Positions 24,598 through 33,635 of a stretch of DNA of 52,906 nt are shown piece after piece. The notes beneath the pieces were generated by a model. That model did not search any database. It was not told the origin of the DNA and saw only the letters and a list, made by a program, of their open reading frames with translations. The stretch spans positions 1 to 52,906 of the forward strand of contig DATHET010000011.1 in NCBI GenBank assembly GCA_035490315.1. The letters run 5' to 3'. The stretch comes from JADJQU01 sp035490315 (GTDB taxonomy: Bacteria; Planctomycetota; UBA1135; GCA-002686595). A program made the translations under genes and the position numbers. Each line of letters begins with the position of its first letter. The first letter of the stretch is position 1.

Positions 24598-27251
24598 CGT
24601 TCCTCCTCGTGCCGTCCAGCCGACTCCAACATCCGCGCCAGTCCAGCGAAGAGCTTGGACAGCGCGAGGGCGGCCTGCGGCTCGGCCTCGATGTGCACGC
24701 GTCCGTCGGGCGCCGTGCGAATCTCGAGCTTCGAGAGCTTCTCGAGCGCGCGCGCATCGAGCCCGAGCGCGGCCGGCTCGTACTGCGCGATATCCGGCTC
24801 GGTGACGGTCGGGGCTTCCGCGGCGGGAGCTTCGCGCTCGTCCGCGGCGTCCAGCAGCGCATCCAGCTCGTGGTCGGCGACCGCTTCTACTTGCGGGGCG
24901 TCGAGCTCGCCTTGGTTCTCCGGCGGAGCATCTTCCTCGTCCGAAGCGACCGGCACGACCTGCTTCAACCCGGCCATGAAGGACGCCGAACCCTCGAAAT
25001 GCACCTCGTCGCTCGCGCCCTCGAACAGACCGCGGAAGAGCTGTCGTTTGTCGGATACGAGGTCGGCGATGCGCGACTCGATGCAGTCTTGGCTCACGAG
25101 GGCGTAAACGTCGATCGGCAGCTCCTGGCCGATGCGGTAGATCCGGCCGATGCGCTGCTCAAGCACGGCCGGATTCCAGGGAAGCTCGAGGTTGATGCAG
25201 GCGCTGGCGGCGCGCTGCAGGTTGAGACCGACGCCGCCGGCGTCGCTGGCGAAGAGCACGCTCACGGCCGGATCGTCGTGGAAGTCGACCAGGTTCTGCG
25301 TGCGGCGGCGCTGCTGCTCCGCGCCCGTGAAGAACACGCCGCGCCGACCCTCGTCGCCGAGCACGTCCGCCACCGCCCAGCTCGCGAGCGAGAGCATGCG
25401 CCGCCACTGGCTGAACACGACTACCTTGCGGCCCTGCTCGACGACCAACGCGCGCAAAATCTCGCGCAACTGGAGGAGCTTCGGGCTGCCGAGGCTTTCG
25501 AGCAGCGTCGGATTCGGCCGCGCGACCTTGCCGAGCGCCGGCCACACGGACTCGTAGCGCAACTGACCGATCCCGTTGGCGATGATGCGCTGCGTCGTCA
25601 AGAGCTGCATCAGCCGCAGGAATTCCGCCTGCATGAGCGGACGACGCTGCGCCGTCTGCATCAGGATCATGATCGGCCGCTGCAGGGCGTCGTGCTCGTC
25701 GCGCTGCTCCGCCGTCAGCTCGACGGGTACGATCGTGTCCGTCCGGGGCGGAAGTTGTCCCAAGACCTCGCTGCGGTGGCGGCGGAGGAAGCAAGGGGCG
25801 ATGCGCTCGCGCAGCGTGTCGAGGTTCCGCGCACCCACGATCTCGCGCGAACCGTCAGCGGTCACGCCGTGCCAAGGCGCGAGCCGCCATTTGGGTTCCA
25901 GCGCGTGGTCGTCGACCCAGTCGAAGATCGAGGCCAGCTCCTCGAGCCGGTTCTCCATCGGCGTGCCAGTCAGGACGAGCCGGTGCTCGGGGCGCAGGAC
26001 CTTAACGCAGAGTGCGGTCTTCGTCGCCCAGTTCTTGATGCGCTGGGCCTCGTCGAGTACGACGAGATCCGGTTGCCATGCTTGAACGCGGTCGAGATCG
26101 CGGATCACCTGCTCGTAGTTGACGATCAGGAATCCGGCGCGGGTCGAGCGCCACGACCGCGCCCGCTCGAGAGGCGTGCCGTCGAGGACTACGACCGGCA
26201 CGTCGGTCCAGGCCCGCCACTCGCGCAACCACTGCGCCTTGAGGCTCGCGGGAACGACGACCAGTCCGCGCTCCACCTGCTTCGTCGCGTGCATAGCATG
26301 GCAGCACGCGATGGCCTGGGCCGTTTTGCCGAGCCCCATGTCGTCGGCGAGGAGGAGGCGGCCGCTCGCGAGGAAGCGCGCGACACCTTCCATCTGGTAG
26401 GGATAGAGGCTGCGCTTTAATGTCCGCAGCGCCGTGCGAGCTGCGCGGGCGAAAGCGCGCGTCGCAAGCAGCCGCCGCAGGAGCGCGTGCTCTTCTTCGC
26501 ACAGCCGCCGCAGTGCCGGGTCGACGCTGCAGCCTCCCTGCGAGAACCTGAGCAATTCTTCGATCAGCTCCAGGCGCCTCGCGGGATCGTCGCCGTGGAC
26601 GCCCTTCAGCGTGGCATTCCCCAGAACGTCCGCGGTGAAACGCTTGCGGACCACGGCATGACACGCGGAGCTCAGCTTGCGACCCTCAGCCCCCCGCAAA
26701 AACCGCACGCGCTCCAGCCAGTCGCCCGAACCGCGCAGCGGCCGAACGGAATCCCAAGCTAGCCGAGGACTCGTGACCGCTGCGGCGGCACGCAGGGGCT
26801 GCCTGCTCTTTCGGCGCCGATGGATGTCGTCGAGCACGACGAGCACGTGCTTGCAGAGCCCCAGCGAACTGCGCAAGAAATCCGGACAGTCGCAGCTCGC
26901 GCGCACGCGCGCTCCGAGCTCGTCGAGCGTCGTGCACCAGACCCGCCTCGACTTGCGCGCTCGCCTCGTGGCGTACGCGCCCAGCAGCGCTCCGCGCGCC
27001 GGCCGCTCGGCCACGCGCAGCCCGTCCCGCTCGCCGAAGGCGATGCGCCGCAACAGGGCTTCGAGCGCGCCGCGCTGCACGGCCCAGCCTGCATCGTGGT
27101 AGATCTGCAGCACGTGGGTCGCGAGCAGCTCGGTGGGAATGCGCTTCGACTTGCCGTGCGCGAGGTCGAGCAGCGCACGCTGGGCCTCTTCATGGCAGGC
27201 GGAGGCGGAAGGCGCTTCGGGCACGGGAGATTCGGCGAGTCGAGGGGTCAC
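24594..27251 (-). CDS. SNF2-family helicase with SWIM zinc finger
   Basis: About 885 aa from GTG 27251, chosen because AGAGGA lies just upstream and family similarity begins there; the frame is open further, to 27638, but that part looks non-coding. A SWIM finger (C120-D-C122...C133-K-H135) near the N-terminus is followed by an SNF2 core: Walker A DMGLGKT (304-310), VVLDEAQRIKNW (DEAQ), LVLTGTPMENRLEEL, and the C-lobe FASDAGGVGLNLQRAASACINLELPWNPAVLEQRIGRIYRIGQ. The last 150 residues are acidic. Such proteins translocate on double-stranded DNA and are common in bacterial genome maintenance and in some defence systems. It is translationally coupled to the small gene at 24184. Confidence 0.88.
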   Translation of the reverse strand: MTPRLAESPVPEAPSASACHEEAQRALLDLAHGKSKRIPTELLATHVLQIYHDAGWAVQRGALEALLRRIAFGERDGLRVAERPARGALLGAYATRRARKSRRVWCTTLDELGARVRASCDCPDFLRSSLGLCKHVLVVLDDIHRRRKSRQPLRAAAAVTSPRLAWDSVRPLRGSGDWLERVRFLRGAEGRKLSSACHAVVRKRFTADVLGNATLKGVHGDDPARRLELIEELLRFSQGGCSVDPALRRLCEEEHALLRRLLATRAFARAARTALRTLKRSLYPYQMEGVARFLASGRLLLADDMGLGKTAQAIACCHAMHATKQVERGLVVVPASLKAQWLREWRAWTDVPVVVLDGTPLERARSWRSTRAGFLIVNYEQVIRDLDRVQAWQPDLVVLDEAQRIKNWATKTALCVKVLRPEHRLVLTGTPMENRLEELASIFDWVDDHALEPKWRLAPWHGVTADGSREIVGARNLDTLRERIAPCFLRRHRSEVLGQLPPRTDTIVPVELTAEQRDEHDALQRPIMILMQTAQRRPLMQAEFLRLMQLLTTQRIIANGIGQLRYESVWPALGKVARPNPTLLESLGSPKLLQLREILRALVVEQGRKVVVFSQWRRMLSLASWAVADVLGDEGRRGVFFTGAEQQRRRTQNLVDFHDDPAVSVLFASDAGGVGLNLQRAASACINLELPWNPAVLEQRIGRIYRIGQELPIDVYALVSQDCIESRIADLVSDKRQLFRGLFEGASDEVHFEGSASFMAGLKQVVPVASDEEDAPPENQGELDAPQVEAVADHELDALLDAADEREAPAAEAPTVTEPDIAQYEPAALGLDARALEKLSKLEIRTAPDGRVHIEAEPQAALALSKLFAGLARMLESAGRHEEER

Positions 27252-27667
27252 GGTGTCCTCTGCGCCTGCGGCGCTGGCGGGTGGAGGAGGGAAGCAAGGC
27301 GTCGCAAAATGTGCAAGGCGCCGACCGACTTTCGTCGTGCCGGCGGATTCGGGGCCGCGAAGGTCGCTTCGTTCACGGCCCGGCCGTGAGGTCGACCAGC
27401 CGCCCCCGAGCGCGACCCTCGGCTTCCGCAATAGGCGCCTCGCGGCCCGTCCAGAGCCTAGCCTCGGTCGCTTCGATCTCGGGACCCGCTCGCCCTGATC
27501 AGCGCAGCATCGTTGCAGGGCCGCGCCGCGCTGCCCGCAGAGAACAACCCGCCCGCCCTGCGCTTCGGCCGCCGCCGCAGCGATCACGAGGGATTCTCGC
27601 TGCATGCATGGTTCCCCGTCCGCTCTAGTCCGCAGCATTCAGCTTCTAGACGTCAAGAACCGCGTCT
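27252..27667. other. Upstream region of the SNF2 gene
   Basis: GC-rich DNA between the helicase start and tRNA-Cys. The helicase frame stays open through it, but with a composition (Arg/Pro/Gly-rich, no domain) that argues against translation. No other gene is seen. Confidence 0.4.
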
Positions 27668-27742
27668 TGGAGGCGGCACCCGGGATCGAACCGGGGAATA
27701 ACGGATTTGCAATCCGTCGCCTTACCACTTGGCTATGCCGCC
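27668..27742 (-). tRNA. tRNA-Cys (GCA)
   Basis: A full cloverleaf is readable on the minus strand. The acceptor GGCGGCA pairs with TGCCGCC, followed by T and an encoded CCA. The D arm is AGCCAAGTGGTAAGGC, the anticodon stem GGATTGCAAATCC has anticodon GCA (27708-27710), and the T arm is CCGGTTCGATCCCGG. Confidence 0.95.
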
Positions 27743-27860
27743 GCTTGCTCACGGCCGAGCTGATCGCTCCGCCGCGAGCCCGGGAAGGATACTCCCCGCC
27801 CTCGGATGGTCAAGCTCGCCCTGCATGGCGTCACCACGACCGCGAGCGTAGATTCGCCCC

Positions 27861-28658
27861 GTGCCCGAGAGCAGCTCGCAGGAAACGACGCCAGTCCCCC
27901 GCTGGCGCTGGGCCCTGCATCTCACACTGCTCACCCTCTACGTCCTCTGGATCGGCGCGTCCTCGATCGGCCGCAAAGCAGGCGCGGAACCAGCCCTCAC
28001 CTCCTCAGTCGGCGGCCTGCTCCTCGCGAGCGTCCTCGGCCTCGCCCTCTTCGCCCTGATCTTCGGCGCCGCACTCTTCGCGTCGCGCGCCACCGCCGAC
28101 GACCTGCAACTCCGCTGGCGCCGCGGATTCCTCCCGCTGCCCCTGGGCCTCGGCTATTCCATCGCGCTCCGGCTTCTGGTCACGATCGCGGCCATCGCTG
28201 TCGCGGGTGTCTTGATGGCGCTGGGCGTAGTCGACCCCGCCGAGGTCGAGCGCCACGCGCGCGCCGGCCCGACGAACATCGCCGCGGTGGTGAGCCTCGA
28301 CGCGATGCGCGACAACCCGACCTACTACTGGCTGATGATGACGTTCGTGAGCTTCGTCGTCGCCGGCCTGCGGGAGGAGCTGTGGCGCGCGGGATTCCTC
28401 GCCGGCCTCGTTCGATTGTGGCCGAACCTCTTTGCTTCGCGCCGCGGGCAGTACTTCGGCGTCGTGCTGGCCGCGGTGGTCTTCGGCTTCGGCCACGCGG
28501 CCATGGGACCGATCGCCTCGGTCGCGGCCGGACTGCTCGGCCTCGGGCTCGGCGCGATCCTGGTGTTCCATCGCTCGATCTGGCCGGCGGTGATCGCTCA
28601 CGGGTGTTTCGACGCAGCGAGCTTTGCGCTTTTGCCCTTGGCCGCGAAGTTCGCCTGA
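27861..28658 (+). CDS. CPBP-family intramembrane metalloprotease
   Basis: A 265-aa protein with about six to seven hydrophobic segments. The Abi/CPBP (CAAX protease) motifs are visible: GLREELWRAGFLAGL, the EExxxR glutamate motif; then VVFGFGHAAMG, the FxxxH box; and WPAVIAHGCFDAASF, the H..(N/D) box. Family members cleave proteins within membranes or protect against bacteriocins. GTG 27861 is the start, 6 bases after a TAGATT -10-like box (27849-27854), which suggests a nearly leaderless mRNA. It stands alone between two tRNA genes. Confidence 0.87.
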   Translation: MPESSSQETTPVPRWRWALHLTLLTLYVLWIGASSIGRKAGAEPALTSSVGGLLLASVLGLALFALIFGAALFASRATADDLQLRWRRGFLPLPLGLGYSIALRLLVTIAAIAVAGVLMALGVVDPAEVERHARAGPTNIAAVVSLDAMRDNPTYYWLMMTFVSFVVAGLREELWRAGFLAGLVRLWPNLFASRRGQYFGVVLAAVVFGFGHAAMGPIASVAAGLLGLGLGAILVFHRSIWPAVIAHGCFDAASFALLPLAAKFA

Positions 28659-28786
28659 GGGGCTCGAGCGGCAATGTGCGGGAGACTCCTTCCGCGCGCT
28701 TGCGGCGGCCTGGGATTCAACTTCGACCCGCGATGGGACGCCAGCGCGCGGAATGCGCGCGAGTCGGCTGCTAGACTCCCGGCGCC

Positions 28787-28873
28787 GGGGGAGTGGCGAA
28801 ATCGGCAGACGCATCGGACTTAAAATCCGAAGGCCCAACGGCCGTGGGGGTTCGAGTCCCCCCTTCCCCACCA
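28787..28873 (+). tRNA. tRNA-Leu (TAA)
   Basis: A class II tRNA. The acceptor GGGGGAG pairs with CTTCCCC, then A and encoded CCA (28871-28873). The anticodon stem CGGACTTAAAATCCG has anticodon TAA, there is a long variable arm (GGCCCAACGGCC), and the T arm is GGGGGTTCGAGTCCCCC. A TAGACT -10-like box lies at 28772-28777. Confidence 0.95.
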
Positions 28874-29065
28874 GGCTTGCGGAGGGATTCTTCGTTCCGG
28901 CGTGAGGCGGTGGAGTGGCGAGATGCTGCAACGGCGCTCGCGCACGGCTTTGGGAGTCAGCCCACGACAGCTCACGCCAACCAAGACACGCTCTACCTGA
29001 GCGCACCGATCCTGCAGGCTTCCAAGGCGCGCGGCTGGCTTGCAGAATCACCAACGGGCCCCCGC

Positions 29066-30415
29066 TCACTTCCAAGCAGTCTCTGTGAACCGCGCGACTC
29101 CATGGTCGACAGCAAATCCCAGGCGATCGCCTTCGAGCTCGAAACTCGCGATTTCCTTGTCCTCGACGAACAGCGTGACGCGCCCGTCCATGCGCCGACC
29201 GCGCATCAGGTGCGAGCCGTTCACTGCGGGAGGAGCCTGGTACTCGCCTAGAACCACCAGTTCATCTCCCGCGCAACGCTGCACGGAAATCCCGCTCTCG
29301 CCGACAGTCGCGAACGCGTAATGGTGCCGATCCGTCCACGCCAGGACGATCCCCGCCGCTGTATCACCCTGCAGCTCGAAGCGCGCGCTGACCTCGCTCA
29401 CGCCCGCCTTGACCACGGCAAATGCGAAGTCATCACTCGGAGCGCGAGCGATGATCAACCTACCGTCGACATCCTCCCAATCTCCACAGGCCGCCTCGAG
29501 AGGCTCCTGCACAGTCCGCAACCACGCCTGCAGCTCGAGCGATACCTGCGCCGCCTTCCCCAGCGACGCGGCGAATTCAGCCCCCGTCAACTTGCTCCCC
29601 GTCTGACCCAGCGCAAGCTTGTCGAATCGCGCCCGGTACTTCTGATCCTTCCCCTCGCGCAGGAAACTCACCAGCGCCCACGACAGCGCCGGTTCCCTCA
29701 ACGCCTCGTCGACGAAACGCTGCAAGCCCGCTTCACCGGGATTGAAGGCTTCGAGCGCCTGACGCGGCAGGTCGATGACGGTGATGCGCGGATGAGCCGC
29801 CAGCTCCAGCCTGGAACCGTCGAGGCGATGTTGAGAGAGTTCCTCGGCGAGGCCCAGCACGATCCACGAGTTCACCAGGTCGGCGTGCTTGGATTTCGCG
29901 CGGCAATGGAACTGCTGCCAGGCGCCGTGCAGGGCGAGGCGGCGTGTGAACCACTCCGTGGGCTGGCGGTAGAGAAGGACGAGATCGCGCTCGGGGATGT
30001 AGCAGAGAGTGTCTAGGTTTGCCGACAGGATCATGCCGTTCGAGCTCACGGCGTCGGACCACGATTGCTTGTCGGCTAGGACGCGGACCTGGAATTCGGA
30101 GCGCGATTTCAGGGCGGGTTCGGCTTGCAGGATCTCGGCGAACTGTTTCCAGGCGGATTCGAGCACCACGCCGAGCACCAGGGCTTCGCGCCTGCCAGCC
30201 ACTCCGCCGCCCTCGACGACCACGGTGTAGTGCGCGGTCCTCTCGATCGCCTGAGTCCTGTCCTGGGCGACCAGACGATTCGCGAAGCTGAAGCAGGAGA
30301 GCAACGCGCAGAGGAGAAGAATCGAAACGTTGCGGATGGACAAGCGTGCCTTGAGCGGACTGTGGACGACGGGCAGCGAAGCGAGAATCGTTCGATGCCC
30401 CTCCTGAATACCCAC
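29066..30415 (-). CDS. Secreted protein with peptidase-MA-like region
   Basis: A 449-aa protein with a signal segment (SILLLCALLSCFSFANRLVA, about residues 31-50). The middle resembles planctomycete peptidase-MA-like/DUF1570 domains: HYTVVVEGGG, LVLLYRQPTEWFTRRLALHG, AWQQFHCRAKSKHADLVNSW and GLAEELSQHRLDG. However, the expected HExxH is degenerate (HGAWQQFH), so catalysis is doubtful. The last 150 residues are beta-rich and lectin-like (GIVLAWTDRHHYAFATVGES, RMDGRVTLFVEDKEIASFEL). No close neighbours share an operon. The family assignment is tentative. Confidence 0.7.
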   Translation of the reverse strand: MGIQEGHRTILASLPVVHSPLKARLSIRNVSILLLCALLSCFSFANRLVAQDRTQAIERTAHYTVVVEGGGVAGRREALVLGVVLESAWKQFAEILQAEPALKSRSEFQVRVLADKQSWSDAVSSNGMILSANLDTLCYIPERDLVLLYRQPTEWFTRRLALHGAWQQFHCRAKSKHADLVNSWIVLGLAEELSQHRLDGSRLELAAHPRITVIDLPRQALEAFNPGEAGLQRFVDEALREPALSWALVSFLREGKDQKYRARFDKLALGQTGSKLTGAEFAASLGKAAQVSLELQAWLRTVQEPLEAACGDWEDVDGRLIIARAPSDDFAFAVVKAGVSEVSARFELQGDTAAGIVLAWTDRHHYAFATVGESGISVQRCAGDELVVLGEYQAPPAVNGSHLMRGRRMDGRVTLFVEDKEIASFELEGDRLGFAVDHGVARFTETAWK

Positions 30416-30474
30416 GAGGGCGCTTGAGTTTCGCAGCGATCGTCGAGCGGCGAATCAGAGAGCGGCGCTCGAGA

Positions 30475-31224
30475 TCAAGGCAGGATCACGTACGTCAAGC
30501 CGCTCGATAGCGAGATGTCGTTCGGCGCGGGGAATCCCTGGCCGCGGCCCCAGGCTTGCGCGCAGACGCGGGTGCCGGCGATCGACAGCTCCGGCGCGGA
30601 GGAGCCGCCGAGTCCGCCGCTCGCGAAGGCGTTCAGGTCGATCGAATAGACGCCGCTGCAATCCTGGACGGCTGGCGGACCGCCTCCCGATTGCACGCCG
30701 ATCGTGCGGTGCACGGGCGCGTTCACGCACAAAAGGCCGCCGCCAAAGGGTGTCGAGGCGGCACCGGTGACGCTGTACAGAAACAAGCCCGGCTTCTGGT
30801 TACGCACTTTTTCGACGTGCATCGCGAAGCCCGAGGGCGCGCTCGCTTGGACCATGCCGGTGAATATGGTGCGGGGCGCGCAGCCCAGCGAGTGGATCTT
30901 GCCCGTGCAGTAGCCGTGCGGGCTCTCGCTCGTGTCGATCTGCATGGCGAGGGCGAAGGATCCGAGGGTGTTGACGAACTTTTTGCTGCCGACGAGCACC
31001 ACGCGCGAGTCGGGAGCGAGGGTCACTCCCAGCGGCGCTGTCGAGATGCCGGACGTGCCGTAGGTCCTGTGCCAGTTGATGGAGCCACTGGAATCGATCT
31101 GGGTCAGAGCGGGGATGTTGCCCTGCAGGCCTCCCAGCTCCTCGGCGCCGAAGAACACCTGGCCTGCATTGCCGAGCACCATGCCGGCTGGAAATCCGGG
31201 GAGCGACTGGGTGCTCAATTGCAC
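30475..31224 (-). CDS. Secreted-module protein, probably 5'-truncated
   Basis: Residues 1-95 look like beta-propeller (SBBP) repeats (GFPAGMVLGNAGQVFFGAEE, VTLAPDSRVVLVGSKKF). Residues 105-250 carry the Cys-rich module GYCTGKIHSLGCAPRT...TPFGGGLLCVNAPVHRT... also found at 6289-7698. No signal peptide is present. The frame is open upstream of GTG 31224 through LTRVSASG, which fits the repeat pattern, and through a proline-rich stretch up to a TGA at about 31142-31144 of the complement side (31344 region). The true 5' part, including export signal, therefore seems to be missing. It is probably a remnant. Confidence 0.6.
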   Translation of the reverse strand: MQLSTQSLPGFPAGMVLGNAGQVFFGAEELGGLQGNIPALTQIDSSGSINWHRTYGTSGISTAPLGVTLAPDSRVVLVGSKKFVNTLGSFALAMQIDTSESPHGYCTGKIHSLGCAPRTIFTGMVQASAPSGFAMHVEKVRNQKPGLFLYSVTGAASTPFGGGLLCVNAPVHRTIGVQSGGGPPAVQDCSGVYSIDLNAFASGGLGGSSAPELSIAGTRVCAQAWGRGQGFPAPNDISLSSGLTYVILP

Positions 31225-31416
31225 ACCGGAGGCAGAGACTCGCGTGAGACGAGCGCGAGGATCGAGCGGGATAGCCGGTGCATCGGGGACGGGAGGGGGG
31301 GGCCAGGGGGTGGGAAGCGCAGCCTGGTTTCCTGGTCGCGATCAGGACACTCGGCCGTGCGTCGCGGATCGCCGTGCTCGACCGATTCTCCAGCGCCCGA
31401 TAGGCTGCAGCGGCCC

Positions 31417-32049
31417 ATGCCGGCCGACGATTCCACGCTGCTGTCCCTTGTCCGCACCATCGCGGCCGGAGACGAGGCGGTCGCCCTGCGACTCCTTGCG
31501 GCTTCGCCGGCCCTCGCGCGTGCCTGCATCGCGGCGGGCGCGACCCGGCAGGCTGCGAAGGACTTCTTCCTCGACGAGATCGGGCACTACGTTTACGCGG
31601 GTGACACTGCGCTGCACGTTGCCGCAGCCGCGTACCGGCCCTCGATCGTGAAGCGACTGGTCGCCACGGGCGCCGACGTCCGTGCCAGGAACCGCCGCGG
31701 AGCCGAGCCGCTCCACTACGCCGTCGATGGGCAACCGAACTCGTCCGCGTGGAACCCGCCCGCGCAGGCGGCGACCATCGAGTGTCTCATCGCTGCGGGC
31801 GCCGATCCGAACGCGGTGGACAAGAGCGGGGTCGCCCCGCTCCACCGGGCCGTCAGGACGCGTTGCGCTGCAGCGGTTGCGGCGCTGCTCGACGGCGGGG
31901 CCGACGCGCGGCGTGTCAACGGGAACGGCTCGACGCCGATCCAGCTCGCGACACTGACCACTGGCCGCGGCGGATCCGGCTCGGAGGCATCGAAGACCCA
32001 ACAGGCGGAAATCGTCCGCTTGCTGGAGCAGAAGGGTGCGATCAGGTAG
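31417..32049 (+). CDS. Ankyrin-repeat protein
   Basis: A 210-aa protein with three to four ankyrin repeats. Clear units are GDTALHVAAAAYRPSIVKRL followed by VATGADVRARN, then AEPLHYAVD...IECLIAAGADPNAVD, then GVAPLHRAVRTRCAAAVAALLDGGADARRVN, and a final TPIQLAT...EIVRLLEQKGA. Such proteins are binding scaffolds. The first ATG of this frame after a break in sequence similarity is 31417. No signal peptide is seen. A single-gene unit, divergent from 30475-31224. Confidence 0.8.
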   Translation: MPADDSTLLSLVRTIAAGDEAVALRLLAASPALARACIAAGATRQAAKDFFLDEIGHYVYAGDTALHVAAAAYRPSIVKRLVATGADVRARNRRGAEPLHYAVDGQPNSSAWNPPAQAATIECLIAAGADPNAVDKSGVAPLHRAVRTRCAAAVAALLDGGADARRVNGNGSTPIQLATLTTGRGGSGSEASKTQQAEIVRLLEQKGAIR

Positions 32050-32485
32050 GAGAGCGCGCCTCAGCTGACGTTCGGCGATTCACCACGAGAAGGACGCTGG
32101 CGCGCAGGCCTGGGCGACTTTTCCAATCGGTCGAGTCCTGGCCTGCTCCCCCTGCTCCCCCTGCAACTCCCGACGGAGCGAGAGGGTTCGTGCTCCTCGC
32201 GTCAGCCTGACCAGACTTTTCTCTTCGATCGATCAGTGCGCTGCGGGTAATGCAGCTTGCCTCGCCCTTTGCGCGGGCGCAGCGCGTGAGGTGTCCTCGC
32301 CGTCGCTGGCCGCGTCTCGCAGCGGCCCACCGCGAAAAAACTGCCTCGCTCGAAGTCCCTGCTCCTCCCCTCCGCTTCTGTCCAGACTGAGTAAAGATCC
32401 CCCCACCGCGCTGCCGAAACCGCCTTGGGAGCCAGCATCCGCGCTCCTGCTTCCTCCGGTCCGACCGGAAAAACAAAGGCTTCGC
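32050..32485. other. Gene-free stretch
   Basis: No supported gene on either strand. It should contain the promoter of the DUF2959 gene. The last bases (AAAGG at about 32474) give its ribosome-binding site. Confidence 0.4.
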
Positions 32486-33526
32486 ATGCGCCATCGCCAT
32501 CCGCTCTTCGCACTCACGTGGCTCTTCCCCGTCACCCTGGCGCTCTTCTCGTGCTCGAGCACGCAGAGCAGCGAAGGCTTGACGCGAGTCGACGTCCTCT
32601 TGACCCACGTCGAGCGAATCCAGATCGAGTCACTCGTCGCGCGCGAAAAGGCCGCGGCGGCTTTCGATGCTTTCGGGCAGATCGTCGCGCCTGACTTTTC
32701 TGGCGATCCGATGCTCGCCTACAACGACCTGGTCATGAAGGTCAAAGCCTCGAAAGAACAGGCGGAGAAGCTGCAGTACTCCGTCGATCCGATGAACGAC
32801 ACGGCGGACAGCGTGTTCCGCTCGTGGACGACGGATCTCGAGAAGTTCGGCAACACCAACTTGCGTCAAGCGAGCCAGGCGCGGCTGGCCGAGACGCGCT
32901 CGCGTTATTCGGCGGTGCATGATGCGGCGATTGCGGCGCTGGTCTCGATCAATGCGTTCAACTCCGACCTCAACGACCAGGCGCTGTTCCTGGAGCACGA
33001 TTTCAATTCCGCCTCGGTGTCCGTGATCGCGACCGAGGTGCCGGCGCTCACCAGCCAGGCGCGCGATTTGAGCAAGCGGCTCAATGCCTGCGTCGCGAGC
33101 TCGAAGGCCTACATCGGCGCGAGCGCGCTGCGCGGGCAGATCGATCAGGGGCCCGAGGCTCGTCCGACTCCGCAGACCGTGGCGCAGAAGCCCGTGGCTC
33201 CTCCGCCGGCGCGCAAGCTGCCGAATCCGATGATCGAGGAAGAGGGCTCGGCCGAAGTGTCGCAGGAAGCTCCGGCCTCGACCACGGCGCCGGCGCGCCG
33301 CCGTCCGCGCGCGGATGCGAACACCGTGCAACCGATGGCCCAGGCGCCCGAGCAGCCGGCGGCGCAACCGGATGGAGCGACTGCGCCGAACACGCAGGAG
33401 ACTTCGATTCCGAGCGGCAAGCCGCTGCCGGAGCTGATTCCCGGGCCGCCGAAGCCGGAGACCGAGTTGAAGCCCAAGCCCTTGCCGAATGTGACCAAGC
33501 CCGGCGGGAACGGCGCGGCGTACTGA
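32486..33526 (+). CDS. DUF2959-family lipoprotein
   Basis: A 346-aa protein. The lipoprotein signal ends LALFSC (Cys about residue 22). Residues 30-220 match DUF2959: RVDVLLTHVERIQIESLVAR, YNDLVMKVKASKEQAEKL, VFRSWTTDLEKFGN, LAETRSRYSAVHDAAI, and NDQALFLEHDFNSASVSVI. These give a long helical hairpin of unknown function. The C-terminal 120 residues are Pro/Ala-rich and disordered, an extension beyond the usual DUF2959 length. ATG 32486 follows AAAGG. It precedes the electron-transfer locus but is separated from it by 109 bp with a hairpin. Confidence 0.82.
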   Translation: MRHRHPLFALTWLFPVTLALFSCSSTQSSEGLTRVDVLLTHVERIQIESLVAREKAAAAFDAFGQIVAPDFSGDPMLAYNDLVMKVKASKEQAEKLQYSVDPMNDTADSVFRSWTTDLEKFGNTNLRQASQARLAETRSRYSAVHDAAIAALVSINAFNSDLNDQALFLEHDFNSASVSVIATEVPALTSQARDLSKRLNACVASSKAYIGASALRGQIDQGPEARPTPQTVAQKPVAPPPARKLPNPMIEEEGSAEVSQEAPASTTAPARRRPRADANTVQPMAQAPEQPAAQPDGATAPNTQETSIPSGKPLPELIPGPPKPETELKPKPLPNVTKPGGNGAAY

Positions 33527-33553
33527 GCCGGGCGCTGCGACGCTGCGTGCGAC

Positions 33554-33583
33554 GCCGGGCAGGCCTCCAGGGCGCTGCCCGGT
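33554..33583 (+). terminator. Hairpin between DUF2959 gene and redox operon
   Basis: CCGGGCAG (33555-33562) pairs perfectly with CTGCCCGG (33575-33582). It lies 28 bp after the stop and has no T-tract. Confidence 0.4.
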
Positions 33584-33635
33584 GGCATGAACGGGGAGGC
33601 AGGCAAACGGCGCGGCGGGCTCAACGGGGATTCGC

